Assembly: GCA_023055505.1 (NCBI GenBank) | Contig: JALIRH010000048.1 | Span: 3,682,166-3,746,165 of the forward strand | Direction: 5' to 3' | Origin: Callipepla californica brunnescens | Taxonomy: Eukaryota > Chordata > Aves > Galliformes > Odontophoridae | DNA: 64,000 nucleotides | Part shown: positions 13,196-25,800 of the stretch, in pieces | Numbering within the stretch: the first letter of the stretch is position 1 | How the letters are laid out: each line of letters opens with the position of its first letter | Position numbers and translations under genes: made by a program | Notes under the pieces: model-generated | Databases searched by the model: none | What the model was told of the DNA's origin: nothing | What the model saw: the letters and a program-made list of their open reading frames with translations, nothing else

Positions 13196-13993
13196 TACAT
13201 ATTGGAAAGTTGGGCAAGGAGGAACCTGATGAGGTTCCACAAGAGTAAGTGCAGAGTCTTGTACCTGGGAAGGAATAAGCAGATGCATAGGTTAAGCTAT
13301 GACCTACTGGAGAGGAGCTCTGTGGAGAAGGACCTGGGTGCTTTGGTGGACAACAGGCTGGCCGTGAGCCAGCAGTGTGCCCTTGCAGCACAGGTCAATG
13401 GAATCTTGTGGTATATCAAAAAGAACATAGCAGCAGGTCAAGGGAGGTGATCCCCCTCTTCCACTTTGCCCTGGTGAGTCCACATCTACAATACTGTGTC
13501 CAGTTCTGGGTTCCCCAGTTCAAAAAAGCCAGGGATCTCCCGGAAGAAGTCCAGTGGAGGGCCACAGATATGATTATGGGCCTGGAACATCTCTCATATG
13601 AGGAAAGGCTGAGTACTCCGGGTCTGTACAGCCTGGGAAAAAGAAGGTGGAGGGGGTATCTAATTAATGTTTATAAATATCTACAGGCAAATGGATGAGG
13701 CCAGGCTCACCCTGGTGCTGTGTTGCAATAGGAGAAGGAGCAACGGTCTAAAACTCAAAACAACTCAAACATAGGAAGTTCCACACAAACATGGGGAAGA
13801 ACTTCTTTAAAGGAAGGGTGATGGAAAACTGGAACAGGTTGCCCAGAGAGTCTGTGGAGTCTCCTTTGATGGAGATATTCAAAACCATCCAAACACCTAC
13901 CTGTGTGACCTACTGTGGGGAACCTGCTTTGTTGGGGGAATTGTACTCGATGATCTCTTGAAGTCCCCTCCAACCCCTGCAATTCTGTGATTT
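13196..13993 (+). mobile_element. CR1 LINE, C-terminal reverse-transcriptase region and 3' end
   Basis: The plus strand reads the C-terminal part of CR1 ORF2 in shifting frames: 'NLMRFHKSKCRVLYLGRN', 'EKDLGALVDNRL', 'GLEHLSYEERL' and 'GYLINVYKYLQ'. It ends with the CR1 terminal text 'ccctgcaattctgtgattt'. Frameshifts separate the blocks, so it is inactive. Together with the two reversed copies just upstream it forms a 1.7-kb CR1 cluster in the HECW2 intron. Confidence 0.93.
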
Positions 13994-16900
13994 ATAGGAC
14001 AAAAGCTTATTCAAACATACTGTGAAGAAACAGCACAGAACATGTAGTTTCATGGGCCAAGTTACAAAGATTTGAATCTTTTCTTCATAACTGGCTTTCA
14101 GGCACCGATTCAAAGTCCTTGGAAATCAATGGTAGGAAGAAATATTCCCAGAGGGGAAGCTAATGGCTATGACAAAGGTGCATAAGCACCATGAGACCCG
14201 GGCCACTGAGGCAGTGGAAGTACTAACACTCATAGCTGCCTAGACAGAAGGTCCTGCTTCATTAACTAATCATGCCAAATCAATGCCCTTGATGAACAGG
14301 TTACATGTTTCCTCAGAGTCATTACTTCATTACTCTTTTCACTCTCTTCCCTGTATGTGACATTTCATTTTTGCCAGTCCTGTGACCACTTGCAGAACTG
14401 AGTGTACTTCTTGGGTGAGATTGGCTAAGTAGCTCAGCAATGTATCTGTCCTTGACTAGATGAATCTGTAAGCAAGCCTCGGGAAAGTATAAGCAGAAAT
14501 ATGGATCATCACATATGTGACTTTCACATTCATATCACCTGAATCAGTCACAATAAAAACACTACAGTGCAGGCTGCTGGCAGAGGGAAGATAGGACTGA
14601 AAGAGACACTGATGCACTTCAATTTCCAGAAAAGATTTTGTTGCATTCACACAAAATTCCAAAACTCCAGCAAAGCTACTTACATCATGCCTGCCCTTGG
14701 TTCTGAAGTACTGACCTCACACTTCAATGAGCTCTTGATTCTAAGCTCCTTTGCTAGTGGGAAGTGTTCAGACTAGTCCTGCTGCAACAAATTTCAATGT
14801 TAATTTCACAAGTGCTTCTTCTGATGATTTAGTGCAAGAAGAAGATCCTCTGGCCCTTATGCATATCTACTCACATTCAGCCACAATCTTCACAAATCTT
14901 CAACTTACAAAGAATCTGATTACTGTTACTCTTTCCTTCTTAACTCAGTAAAACACAACCAGGATTTATGAACGTGCCCCTCTGCCCACGCTACTCAGTG
15001 ACAGAAGCCATGTCCATGAAACATACAAAAGACTGTTTAGCATGATTTGAAGGTGAGGGAAGCAAACCTTAACATGCCTTACTGCACCTGCTAGGGAGTA
15101 TGCCTCTTCAGAGCACAGTGTCACAGTGGAGAATGAAGAAAGATATAAAGCTGCTGAAGTCTACAAGTGTACAAATAATAAGTGGCTTGTCTTTACTAAA
15201 GCAAGACAAGGATGTCAAACATGGATTCTTCTTTTAAAATCTGTTTTGCCATCACTTCACTGTGCAGCAAACGCTCACAGAAACCCTTCACAGAAACACT
15301 TCAGAAAGAAAAGAACTCTTCTTCAGAAGATAAAAATCCACAAGAACTTTGTTTCAACGCATTTTAAACTGACTGCTGTGAAAAGGGATCAGTGTTGATA
15401 CTGACAGGGTTACCTCTCCGGCACTGTAGCTACGAAGTCGCTGAAGATGCTGCCTGTGAGTCAGGTGATTGGGGAGACGACCATTCTGCAGTGGGATCCT
15501 GGGATCTATGAATGTGGTAGCACGACTGTTGTGGTCAACGAAGAAAGACTGAAAAATACGGGAACAATGTAGAGTGGTTATTTCTGGAAGAAAGCCGACA
15601 GTGTGACAGTACTGCGGCAACATACAGTGAAAATAGCTAGAAAGTGCATGTCAGAATCCCCCATTAAGGCGCAGACCATGGATAGTGTCTGCAAATGACA
15701 GGACTTTCTTAGCCAAGTTTAGAACAGCTCTTGGAATATACCTGAAGCTACACAGCTCAGAATTACATGCAGTAGACATGAGATAAACAGGGCAGAAGAG
15801 AATAAAATTACTAGGGAACACTGCTTTTTGGGTAGCAAAGCCTCACGGAAGCAGGCACTAAGCCAAACTTTTCAGTCATGACAGATCTCTACTCTGGATG
15901 AAACTTTTCTTAGTCCAGTACTGCCTTAGATATGGTGTGATATTCCACAGAAAGCTAGAAAGTTACAACTATGCTCTATAACATTTTTTCCTGAAGCTTT
16001 TTTCTGCTTTTGAAACAGCTCTGCTTGCCGCAGGTGTTGTTTAATTCAAATCTTTACTAGTTTTGAGACAAGAATGAGGGGACCTTCAGTGACCACGTAG
16101 ACTGATGTGCTATGTTAAACAAGTCATTTGTTTTGTTGGTTCTCTTACCTTGCCCTGCTGGTCAGTTTTTATCTCCCACCCACGCGGAAGCTCTAGTCGG
16201 GTGTCAGCAAACATGTTGATAAAATTTACCAGGTCTCTGTTGTGCTGATAGCGCTCAAAATTACGAGCATCTCTATGGATCTTCAGAATCATATGCTTCA
16301 AGCAGGTACTGTTAGTGAAGACTCGATAGGCACTCTTTGAAATGGAAAAGAGAAGTTAGAAAAGACGGTTCTGATGTCAAAATGACATTTAGCTATTTCT
16401 TGGGACATCCGTCCAAAGTACTGAAACGCATACTTGGAGAGTTGCATTAAATTGAACAACTCTTTTACACAAACATTTAGAAGTAAGAAATATAATCTAG
16501 AAAGCCAAACATCCCCCTACACTGTGCACAGTTACCCTCCACATAAACTGCTTCATGAAGCACTGCAAAACAACAGTTAGCTGAAACACCACCGACTCAT
16601 GTTGCATATAGCTGTGCCTATTTTATTTCTTTCACAGACTTAGCAGAAAGTCTGCCTGTGTGGCTGGATGGTCCAAGAAAGGTGCAGAGACTGCTGTGAA
16701 CGTGTATTTATTTACCATAAAATACATGTTGTGGCAACACTTTTTCTCATCCACAGGCCACTACTCTTGGATCTTTAATCCAGGGAAAAAGTGCAAGGCA
16801 GGGTAGGAAACTTTACAGAAAATCTGCATTCCTTCTGAGCATTTCACTAGACAAAAAATAAGTGCACTGGTTATACTGGTCACCCAAAAGGACTGAACTA

Positions 16901-19900
16901 CTCACTAGAGCTTTCATTATGCTACATGAAATACTTTCTATAGTCTCTGTCTTCTTGAGCAATTAAGGATCATTGGAGAATTCCTGTCTCCATTGAAGTG
17001 AGTCCCCGTGTGTCTATATATAATCTGTCCAGTGAGTCTGGCTCCAAAAGCATTGAGTTCTCAATTTCTGCATACTTTTAATGCATTTTTACCACTACAA
17101 TACAGTAAAACATTTACAAGTATTAGTTTTATTATGTAGGGTTTATAGTTGTGGTAGTGCTGAGAATACTCCTTGCAGCACAAGGTCCTTAATTACGGTA
17201 AAACATTGGTATGTGTAGTAAAATCAAGAAGATATCTCTACCCTGAATATGCAACCTGATTATAACTCAAGAAATCTTTATGGTCACAAATAGCCGAGTT
17301 CCCAGCAACTCCCTTAAAGAAGTTATATTTTGATCTAATTTCTGATCAATAACTCTGATCAGCACGACAGAAACCAAAAATGTAATGTAGATTTCTCTCT
17401 CAGTGGAAATAAAGTATCTGCGTAATGAGAGCCTTTCCCTTTTACCTCTAACTGCTGGATAATGTTTTCCAGTCCCAGCTTCACTGGTATAATTAATAGC
17501 TTGAAATTTTAACAGGGGCATGTGGTTAAAACGTAACAACTGCATCAAGCCAGGAGTTATGTGGGTCATTATTTCTGTGTAAGTGGAATCTATATGACCA
17601 TTTGACAGATGTTTCAACAGATTGTTATGGCCTCCATATTAAAGACAATTTTATAAGCTCAAACTGAAGGCCTCTCTTGACTTTTTTATTTCAGTGAGAA
17701 ATGAAACTGGTTACATCGTGAACTGTTTCTTGTACCACCATAGAAACATTTGCTCCTTTTGCAAATAACTACACTGAATGAAAATGATATTGTTCCCAGA
17801 CATAAATCATCATTTATCACCCCAACAATGGAAGAAATGATGTGCATTTCATAACATAGTTCAGGTCATGTCAGACGAGTAAAGTCATGCCTTCTTTTGT
17901 AGGATTTCAAGAGCAATAAACTCTGGCAGAGGCTTGGAGAAGGGCAGACGGCTTCAATCCACAACGCATTACAGCCATAACTGGACAGTTGTCGTTAACT
18001 AAAAACTGTGCTGAGATAACTCTTAAAGTGTTTCAATTTCTTTTCTTTTCAAAAAGGATGGACACCCCTATCCAGAAACCGAGCACTTTCCAAAAATTCA
18101 GAAGTCATGTGTGCCTGCATTCAAGATAAGGAAACCAAGACTGGAACTTGATAACTGCATCTTCTTTTAAGATTTCCCTACATTATTCCTCATGGTGAAC
18201 CTACCACTAAACTTTTTCCACTTCACATCAGGTTTGCAACAATACATACATACTTACTGTATTATTAATAATAATAATAATTAAAGACAATTACTTTAAT
18301 GTTTGAAAATTCATTTTCATTCTTGTTTTCTTTTTTTTTGTAAAATAGCTACTCTGACTCAGCTCAGTATTTCTTTCACAGCTTTATGCCTACCTGCTTC
18401 TTCAGAGTGCAAACCGGGGTTAATAACTTTTCCCTTCTCTCTGTTCCCCTGAGTGAGGTTCCTCAGGAGCATGCCTCCAAAAGTTAACAACCTCACTCAC
18501 TGCAGGAACAGACAACAGAATCATAGCCTGAAATCACATTCACTGTGCATTCTCCCTGAAGGCCTCGGGCACAGTACTGGCACTCAGAAAAAGCAAATCG
18601 TAATTACTCACATAGTTTGCATGCAGCACGGTGAAGAACTCAGGATTTGTGATAAACTTCACAGCTGGAGACTGCAGCAATAAGGTGATTTTTTGAGAAT
18701 TCACAGGAGAAAGGGAACCTTCCCTCCTAATCTCTGGACAGAAACCAAAAGAAGCACAATTTTATTAACAGTGGCAAAGACAGTCTGTTATCTAGTCTCT
18801 ATTGAGTGGCTACAAAAGTGACAATGTAAAATGTCATCATCCTGCCCGGTGTATGTACTCTTGTGTTTTCACGACAAGCCTACTGGTAAAACTGTAGGTG
18901 TTCCCATGGTTAGTGCTGCCGTGCTCACAGGGCAGGAGCTGGATGCTCCTGCATATTAAAAAACTCTGCCTCATATAAACTGCTGACCCAAAACAACAGT
19001 TTGACCACAGCAGTTTTTACAAGCTGACGGTTCAGTTCAGTACTATTACTGACTGCTTCCACCCACTGTCCATTTTAGAGAAAAGAATTCTTTTTCAACA
19101 TGGAACATTAAGAAAATTCAAGTAGATGTGCTGATTCCATCCCTTTGCCTGCTACTTTACACAAGGATGGCAAGGAGACACTTATCATAGCAAACATGAA
19201 AGACAACCCTTGGTGACCCAATAGAAAAGAACTACTTATTTCTTTTGGTGGCACAATTTCTCAAAGCAGGTATCTATTTTTGTGGGTCTGCAAGCTGCAT
19301 GGTGATAATTAGTCTGATTGTTGATGTTTCTTATCTGAATAAAAACATCTTAGCTGATGGTTTTGCAATTGCTTTCAAGAAATATGACTGCCACCAAAAA
19401 GAGCAGAATAGTTCCCTGCCTGTTCCATCCTCCTCTGGATACACATTCTCCTCCTCTCCTTCACATTGGCAGTAGCTCTTGTTTATTTAATGAGCCAAGT
19501 GGAAGAATCAATTTGGCTACAAAGAGCTTTAACTACAAGAAAGTTTTCAAACAGATCAGTTCCCTGCTCTGTTATGTGGTGTTGTCATATAGCTAGTGAT
19601 GACTACAAATACAAGCTGGTGGCAGCTCAGACTTCCATCAGCTAGTAGCTATCACAAAACTGTAGCCACAAAAAAAACCCACCAAAATATTCCATATTCC
19701 ATGCCAGGGCCACTGCAGGTGCAGAAACCATGCCCAGGAACAGCAAACTGTAAGGCCCACAGCTTATTACAGTGCAGCAAAAATAAAACTGAGCTGTTTT
19801 TACCACTACTGCATTGAAAAAAAACATGCACCATCTGCATTTTATTTTAAAACTGACCTTTCCTATAGTCCTCGGCACTTCCCAAAACTGAATGCCAATG

Positions 19901-20394
19901 CTGAGTAGCACTGAACATGCCCTCAGAAGCTATTTTCACATACCTGAGCTTGGTTGGGAAGGCTCTGCCTCAGAGTCACTTCCTCCTCCAGTGGGAACTC
20001 TCTCCACCCTGTTGTTTACTACACCATCATCTTCAGTCCGCTCTGTTGCAATAGTTCGCTGAATATTTTGGTACCTGCAATCATTCAGAGAAAGGAACAA
20101 CGTGCCTTAGTTAACAGAATAGCAATCTGATACTTCCTACCTTGATGAGCAGTGCTGTTTTTGAATGATTCCAGTACTTCTACCTTCAGAATACTATTTC
20201 TATCAGGCTTCTCTTTAAATAATCCATATGTCTGGAACCTAAAAATATTAGTGGATCGTGGTTCTTCTTCTCATTTAGTCTTCAGGTAGCATAATCTGTG
20301 GTGCACGGAGTACTCTGCAGCCTTGCTTATTACAATATCAAATGCATATGTTCAACCCTAAAAAGGTAAAGGATTAAAACCCTAAGAAGGTAGA

Positions 20395-20638
20395 AGCGTT
20401 CACAATGTGGATGATGATACAGCACGGCCATCAGCTGAGCACACTTCTCTTCTGGTAGGCAATACGGAATGCAGCCTAGGAGACTGCGTGAACTCAAGAG
20501 AGCAACAATGTCATTAAGTTGACCATAGGAAAGGAGAACAGAATGCAACACATCCTGAGTGAAAAGCATAGGGATGTGTAATGTCCACTCAGGAAAACTA
20601 ATTGGATTGAGTACTAGCTCACATTGGGTGGTGACCAG
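20395..20638 (-). other. Unassigned candidate exon
   Basis: On the minus strand a good acceptor (polypyrimidine tract, ttcttcag) is followed by about 80 open codons of protein-like composition, including 'FPEWTLHIPMLFTQDVLH' and 'YGQLNDIVALLSSR'. The frame continues past 20395 to a stop near 20330. The possible donor after 'FYLLR' (gtttta) is weak. It lies 320 bp upstream of the first HECW2 exon but does not resemble HECW2's C2 or WW1 region. I do not recognise it. It could be an exon of a fifth gene, a novel 5' exon, or chance. Confidence 0.3.
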
Positions 20639-20749
20639 CTGAAGAACAAGAGAGAAGAAACAATACAGACATAAGCAAAAAACAGTGAGAAGGATGACAG
20701 AAGTAAATGCTGAATTGAAACCTGCAAACACCTTTATACTTTATACACT

Positions 20750-23700
20750 ATATAATTTCCATATTAATTATGGAACTTACTACCATATTAATTGATGCTG
20801 GTAGGACTAATAATTGTCTTAGAGATTATTCAAATCTTGAATACTTTACCAGATCAAGAACAAAGTATACACCTGGATGTAGAAATAACCTGGAGTGTTT
20901 CAAATATGTACTGTACAAAATAAATTCTAGTTAACTTGTTCTACTCACACAGACAGATGACTAAGAGAGATCAAGTTTTCTTTGGTTCTACTAACAAGCA
21001 ATGAACGTGCATGTTTTATATATTCAATAACAAAACGTATTTTAAATTCAGAGAGAAAGAAAAGAAGGGAAGAAGAAAGAGAGAGAAAGGGAAAGAAAGA
21101 AAGAAATAGGCCCTGTTAATTAATTTATCAGCTTTTAATTCACTTCCACATTTTTAATCCATTTTTGTGGATTGCGTTCCCAAACATATATAAACAAGAC
21201 TGGCTCTACTGCCTGAATTTAATCTGATCCAACACTGTTTGTTTCCCATTGTCCTGATTTACAATCTTTTTTACTTTCTTCATCTTACATTCTGACTTAC
21301 AATTTCTAATTACTTTCTATCTCACTCTCTCTTTATTTGTTAATGTATACTTTACTCCAAATAGAAAATTGGTCAGGAGTTAATTGCTCAATGAGACCTG
21401 GGATCAGCAAAGACAATGAGGATTTGTTTTTCACACTTTCAACAGACAGTGTCTCCAGTAGCTTACTGCAACTCAACTTTGGGCAGAGGAGCTGTAAACA
21501 ATTAAGAAAAATCAGCTAAGTTTTAATAGATTTACACTAAATGTGCATAGCAGTATTTATATCCTTCAGCATTCAAAAGCATTTGAAACTGCATCATTTG
21601 AAAGTTCAATAAAGAACAAATTTAGAGGATTTAAAAAAAAGACTGAGTGCTATTTTTAAGTCAATACCCATCTTTACAAAGAAATTCTGATATCAGATTT
21701 CGTAACAGCATGAATTTACCTTAGTTGCTATGTCCCCCTGATTTAGACCTACACTTTACATTTTTATTCACTTGACTGTAGGCAACTTTCCATTCCAGTA
21801 CTAGAGGAGTTTTGCAACACTCACATGCAACAGCAATATACAACTTTTTTAAGGAGTTCATGCAATCAAAGGATATAAGCACATTAATAAAAAAAAACCT
21901 TGCAGCTTCAATTTAATTAGATGGTAGAAAATCCCTACTGGCAAACCTTAAACAGTAATACTAGCTGTATGCCAACCAAAAAATACGTTCTGGAGCTTTC
22001 AGTACTATAAAACCATCTTATAGAAATACCAGAAAATGTCAAAGTAATTGGAGAAAATATTGAAAGGGCAAAAGTTATGGGAATGCCTTTGGAAATTCAG
22101 TCTCTTTTCAAAGAGATCCGTCAAAGAAATCAAGGTTTAGAAATACCACACTGAGGCTGTCTTAAATACACAGCTATAATTTCTTGCGTTATTTATTACG
22201 TTTTAAATTAGTGCAAAAACAAGTCTAGATACACATACGCTTCAAAAGATCTTCCCAACAGAGCTTGAGCATCAGTGGCTATTACCTGCTTTGCTAACAG
22301 GTAAGTGTGTCAGGTAGTGCTGAAGAAAATGAGCAAGAGTCTTTAAATAAAAATTACAATGCCTCCTGCCTAACACCTGGATTCCAGTTTTGCATTCCCC
22401 ATATTCTCAAGTGGCTAGCACAGCTAACGAGAAGCTTTGAGCACAGAAGGAAAGTAGGATTAGGCTCTTGGGTTTGAGCAATCACAGCTAAGTTGGTTTG
22501 TTTTTTTTCGAGCTAAATTTCCAAAGCTTTGTGGTTTTGGCAGAGCTGGAAATACCAGGTTTCCTTGTAATATTTTGGTTTTTCCATTCCCTCCCAGAAA
22601 TGAAACCAGGAAGCCGAGTAAATTGGTTCAAAAAGAAAAGTGGCCAAGTTTTTTCAAATTAAGCGGTTTTGAGTTCCATTTTGCTTAGAGCAAAAGTTCA
22701 GGCTGCTGGTAATTCTATCTGCAAGCCCTGTGTTTGCTCTTGCCTCACCTAAAATGATTTTCAGGTGTGTTTGCTGAAGGCTTTTTCAAACAATGAAAAC
22801 AAATCAGTATTTCTGAAACAAGTTTTTAAAACAATGTCTACTATAATGCTTTCCAATTACTGTTTATGAAAGCTTGTTTTCCTCATAATACAGAATTCTG
22901 GAGACTCAAAATATTTGAAATTTGCTTCAGGAAAACGACAGTTTTATAAATTCTACCAGCCAGGTCGAAAATGCAGAAACCACTTTCCAATTCTGAAATG
23001 CCCAACTTGTTTCAACAGAGTATCCAGCATAAGCCTCATTTATCAGAATCTTGGGAAATTCTTGTTCCCAAGTTTTGAAACAACGGGATAGCTCCCTATT
23101 CAATATTTCAAATCAACAGAGGTCTTCAACAGGGAGCAGTGAATCACCAGGTTTTTTTCCTCTGTCCCGATAAGCCATGGCAACTGATGGTTATTAAACT
23201 GAGAAGTGGTCTCTGTTTGATTCAGGTAAAGAGAACTACACCTCCAGTTAAAATCCTCTATACTTTTGACTCGGTCACCAGATTTCTGAATACCAAAAAT
23301 AGAGAGATTCAGTGAAACATGTCAATTACCAATCCAAACCAGTGACAAGTCATAATCTTGGAAGGCAGACAACCTACAGGAAAATACAGAAGGAGGTTTG
23401 TAGCAAGAGGTCACAAACAAAGTGCCCAATCTGCAGTATCTGAGATAGTTGGTTTATGAATTAATCTGTGTTGGCTAAAAGAATGTTAAACTCCTACAAG
23501 CACTCTCACAAACACTTATTTCTGGTCTTGTGCTGCACTTATCTGAGAGTTCAACTTCCAAAACAGAAAGAAAAAATAAAAAAATAAGTAAGGCTGATAC
23601 ATATCCATAGCAGAGCTTTCTGTGGCAGATAACTTGCTCAGCAGCAGTCAAATACTCTGAGCTTTCACATAATCCAAATCCCTCTTAAAGACAAATGCAA

Positions 23701-24390
23701 AATGGCAGAGGAGAGTCATGTAAATCCCTTGGAAAAAATCTAGATTAAACACACACTTTGTGATTTTTTTTTTCAACTATGAACACAGTAGCTCGCTGCT
23801 TTCTGAGGAAGGCTGTAAGAGAAAAAAGTACATAATACATGTTATAAAATGCTATCCAAAGTAATAAATTTGGAAGAAAAAAGGATTTTTTACAAGAGTG
23901 TGCTGATGGTGTCAACTTTCTGTGTACAATAGAGACTTTAAGAAGACTAACTTACTCCCCAAAAGTTAAATTAACTTTTCAATTGTCATTCAGAATCCAG
24001 TTCTCCTTACATACAGTAACTCCAAAACTATTCTGCACAATGAAAACAATTCTTTGAAACTTGGCATTTTTCTCTCAGCTGCAGATCTTTTTCTTAGCAC
24101 AAAGAAGAAGACCAAAAATCTTTTGTGGCATTTTACAAGCTATGATTAGAATACAATTTCAGCTTTGCTTGTCTAGAAAAGAAACCATACCATTATAGTA
24201 AGCAGGGAATTAAAAAAAAAATCATCTGTAATAAAAAGGGAGGGTTTTTAACCACATTCAGTCCAAAAAGCGAGCAAGAGAAAGAAATGATAAACAAATC
24301 TATTTGTAGACCAGTCAAAGGTAAACATGTCCCATGCTAAGGTATATCTGAGCTAACAAAGAATGAACTGACAGATTTACAACACCTAGT
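20750..24390. other. Gene-poor interval between divergent HECW2 and RANBP2 copies
   Basis: The interval is AT-rich. I see no exon, RNA gene or clear mobile element on either strand, apart from a purine tract at 21051-21107. Upstream HECW2 exons (C2, WW1) are not here. Confidence 0.5.
21051..21107. repeat. GA-rich (purine) tract
   Basis: About 57 bases of almost uninterrupted purines (AAAG, AAGAAAG, GAGA units) form a low-complexity microsatellite-like tract. Confidence 0.85.
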
Positions 24391-24541
24391 AGAATCATAG
24401 AATCACCAAGGTTGGAAAAAACCACAAGATCATCCAGTCCAACAGTCCGTCTATCACCAATCGTTCTCACTAAACCATGTTCCTCAACACCATGTCTAAA
24501 CATTCCTCCAATGGCCTCCAGGGTCGGTGACTCCATCACCT
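24391..24541 (-). mobile_element. CR1 LINE 3' fragment cut by the minisatellite
   Basis: It opens with 'agaatcatagaatcaccaag' and continues through 'catccagtccaacagtcc' to 'ggtcggtgactccatcacc', the reverse complement of a CR1 3' end. The usual next text (ccctgggcagcctgttcc) is missing. The sequence passes directly into the 21-bp minisatellite, so the array arose in or invaded this element. Confidence 0.92.
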
Positions 24542-25122
24542 CAGGGGCGAGGAGTGGGGCCTCAGGGGCAAGGAGTGGGGCCTCAGGGGCGAGGAGTGGG
24601 GCCTCAGGACTCACGAGTGGGGCCTCAGGACTCACGAGTGGGGCCTCAGGGGCGAGGAGTGGGGCCTCAGGACTCACGAGTGGGGCCTCAGGGGCGAGGG
24701 GTGGGGCCTCAGGACTCACGAGTGGGGCCTCAGGACTCACGAGTGGGGCCGCAGGGGCGAGGAGTGGGGCCTCAGGACACACGAGTGGGGCCTCAGGGGC
24801 GAGGAGTGGGGCCTCAGGACTCACGAGTGGGGCCTCAGGGGCGAGGAGTGGGGCCTCAGGACTCACGAGTGGGGCCTCAGGGGCGAGGACTGGGGCCTCA
24901 GGACTCACGAGTGGGGCCTCAGGGGCGAGGAGTGGGGCCTCAGGACTCACGAGTGGGGCCTCAGGACTCACGAGTGGGGCCTCAGGGGAGAGGAGTGGGG
25001 CCTCAGGGGAGAGGAGTGGGGCCTCAGGACTCACGAGTGGGGCCTCAGGACTCACGAGTGGGGCCTCAGGGGTGAGGAGTGGGGCCTCAGGACTCACGAG
25101 TGGGGCCTCAGGGGTGAGGAGT
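24541..25122. repeat. 21-bp minisatellite, 28 units of two alternating types
   Basis: Units share GGGGCCTCAGG. Type A ends GGCGAGGAGT and type B ends ACTCACGAGT. I count 28 units in the order AAABBABABBABABABABABBAABBABA, where the last few A units carry the variants gagagg or gtgagg. Because 21 is a multiple of three, long open frames run on both strands (GASGLTS-type on plus, PEAPLVS-type on minus). These follow from the period and do not indicate genes. The array is CpG-containing, GC-rich, and lies just upstream of the RANBP2 CpG island. Confidence 0.97.
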
Positions 25123-25179
25123 TAGTCTGGACTATAGAGCAGCCAGGACTCCCCGGCATGAATGAAAGCAGCGAATCCC

Positions 25180-25800
25180 AGGGCTGGAGAAGCTGAGGAG
25201 GGCGCCAGCGGCACGCCCACACCCCCGTCACTACGTCACAGAGTCCCAGAGTCACAGAGCGAACTGCGCAACCGCCGCTCCCACCGCGCGTGCGCACACA
25301 TCTCAGCAGCGGAGGGCATTTCGGCACTCGCGCGGGGAGCGGGAAGTCGCGAAACGCGAGAGTGCCGGCCTTCCGCCGCTTCTCCTTTTCTTCTGGCGAC
25401 GCCCAGCGCGCTCACCGCCGACGGGTGCCGGCCGGCCGGGCTCGGCGCCATGATCCGGCGCACGAAGCCCGAGGTGGAGCGATACGTCGCCTCCGTGCAG
25501 GCCGCCGCCTCCTCTCCTCGAGAGGTGAGTGCTGCAGCCCGGCCGGCGCCGGCACGGAGCTCCCGCGGCCTCCCCCGGGCCGCGCCGGGCTCCGCTTCCC
25601 GCGCCGTCCCTTCTCCTCCCGCGGGCGCCGGGCCCGAGGGCCGGCCGCGGCCTGTGCTGGTGCCCGGCGTGGCTCGCGGGGCTGCCGGGCTTTGCGGCCT
25701 TTTCCGTACGGGGGAGGAGGGGAGATCGTGGCGTTCCCGCTCCGGGGAGCGCTCCTGAGTCAGAGCTTCCTCAGGGGCTGGTGGAGTCGGGTGGGCGGGG
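25180..25800. promoter_or_regulatory. RANBP2: CpG-island promoter of the RANBP2-like gene
   Basis: Base composition changes sharply to GC-rich with dense CpG (gcgaaacgcgagagtgcc, gccggccgggctcggcgcc, cgcgccgggctccgc). The island covers the presumed 5' UTR, the start codon at 25450 and the first donor at 25525. No TATA box is evident, as expected for a housekeeping nucleoporin gene. CpG density is well preserved, which argues the promoter has not long been methylated in the germ line. The start site itself cannot be placed. Confidence 0.82.

Larger units (their letters stand above)
4387..20074 (-). pseudogene. HECW2: HECW2-type E3 ubiquitin ligase, internal eight-exon fragment (no HECT domain)
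   Basis: HECW2 is a C2-WW-HECT ubiquitin ligase. Eight minus-strand exons keep one frame with matching phases and AG/GT borders: 19944-20074, 18612-18733, 16149-16334, 15414-15548, 7391-7496, 7096-7192, 5143-5226 and 4387-4505, about 326 codons in all. In order they encode the linker 'QNIQRTIATERTEDD', the '[14 protein letters not shown]' segment, the '[19 protein letters not shown]' box, a complete second WW domain ([14 protein letters not shown] to FIDPR), and the segment ending '[18 protein letters not shown]' in this family (here GYSFSPRC). The '[20 protein letters not shown]' form fits HECW2 better than HECW1. The C2/WW1 exons and the entire HECT ligase domain are absent; the 3' side is cut at the inverted-repeat boundary. 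The acceptor of exon 16149-16334 is weak (caaag). The frame is clean, but with no promoter or catalytic domain it cannot be an active ligase. Confidence 0.87.

Noticed and set aside
18262..18284. AAT trinucleotide run (attattaataataataataa) as a regulatory site
   Set aside because: A short microsatellite with no functional context.
4000..20400. Possible catalytic HECT ligase domain for the HECW2 copy
   Set aside because: I found no HECT exon on the minus strand between 3674 and 4387, and the arm beyond contains NDUFA9/CR1 sequence only.
24315..25125. Long open frames on both strands (up to 260 codons) with PEAPLVS or GASGLTS repeats
   Set aside because: They result from a 21-bp repeat whose period is a multiple of three and which lacks stops. 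No promoter, splice or family evidence supports a protein.
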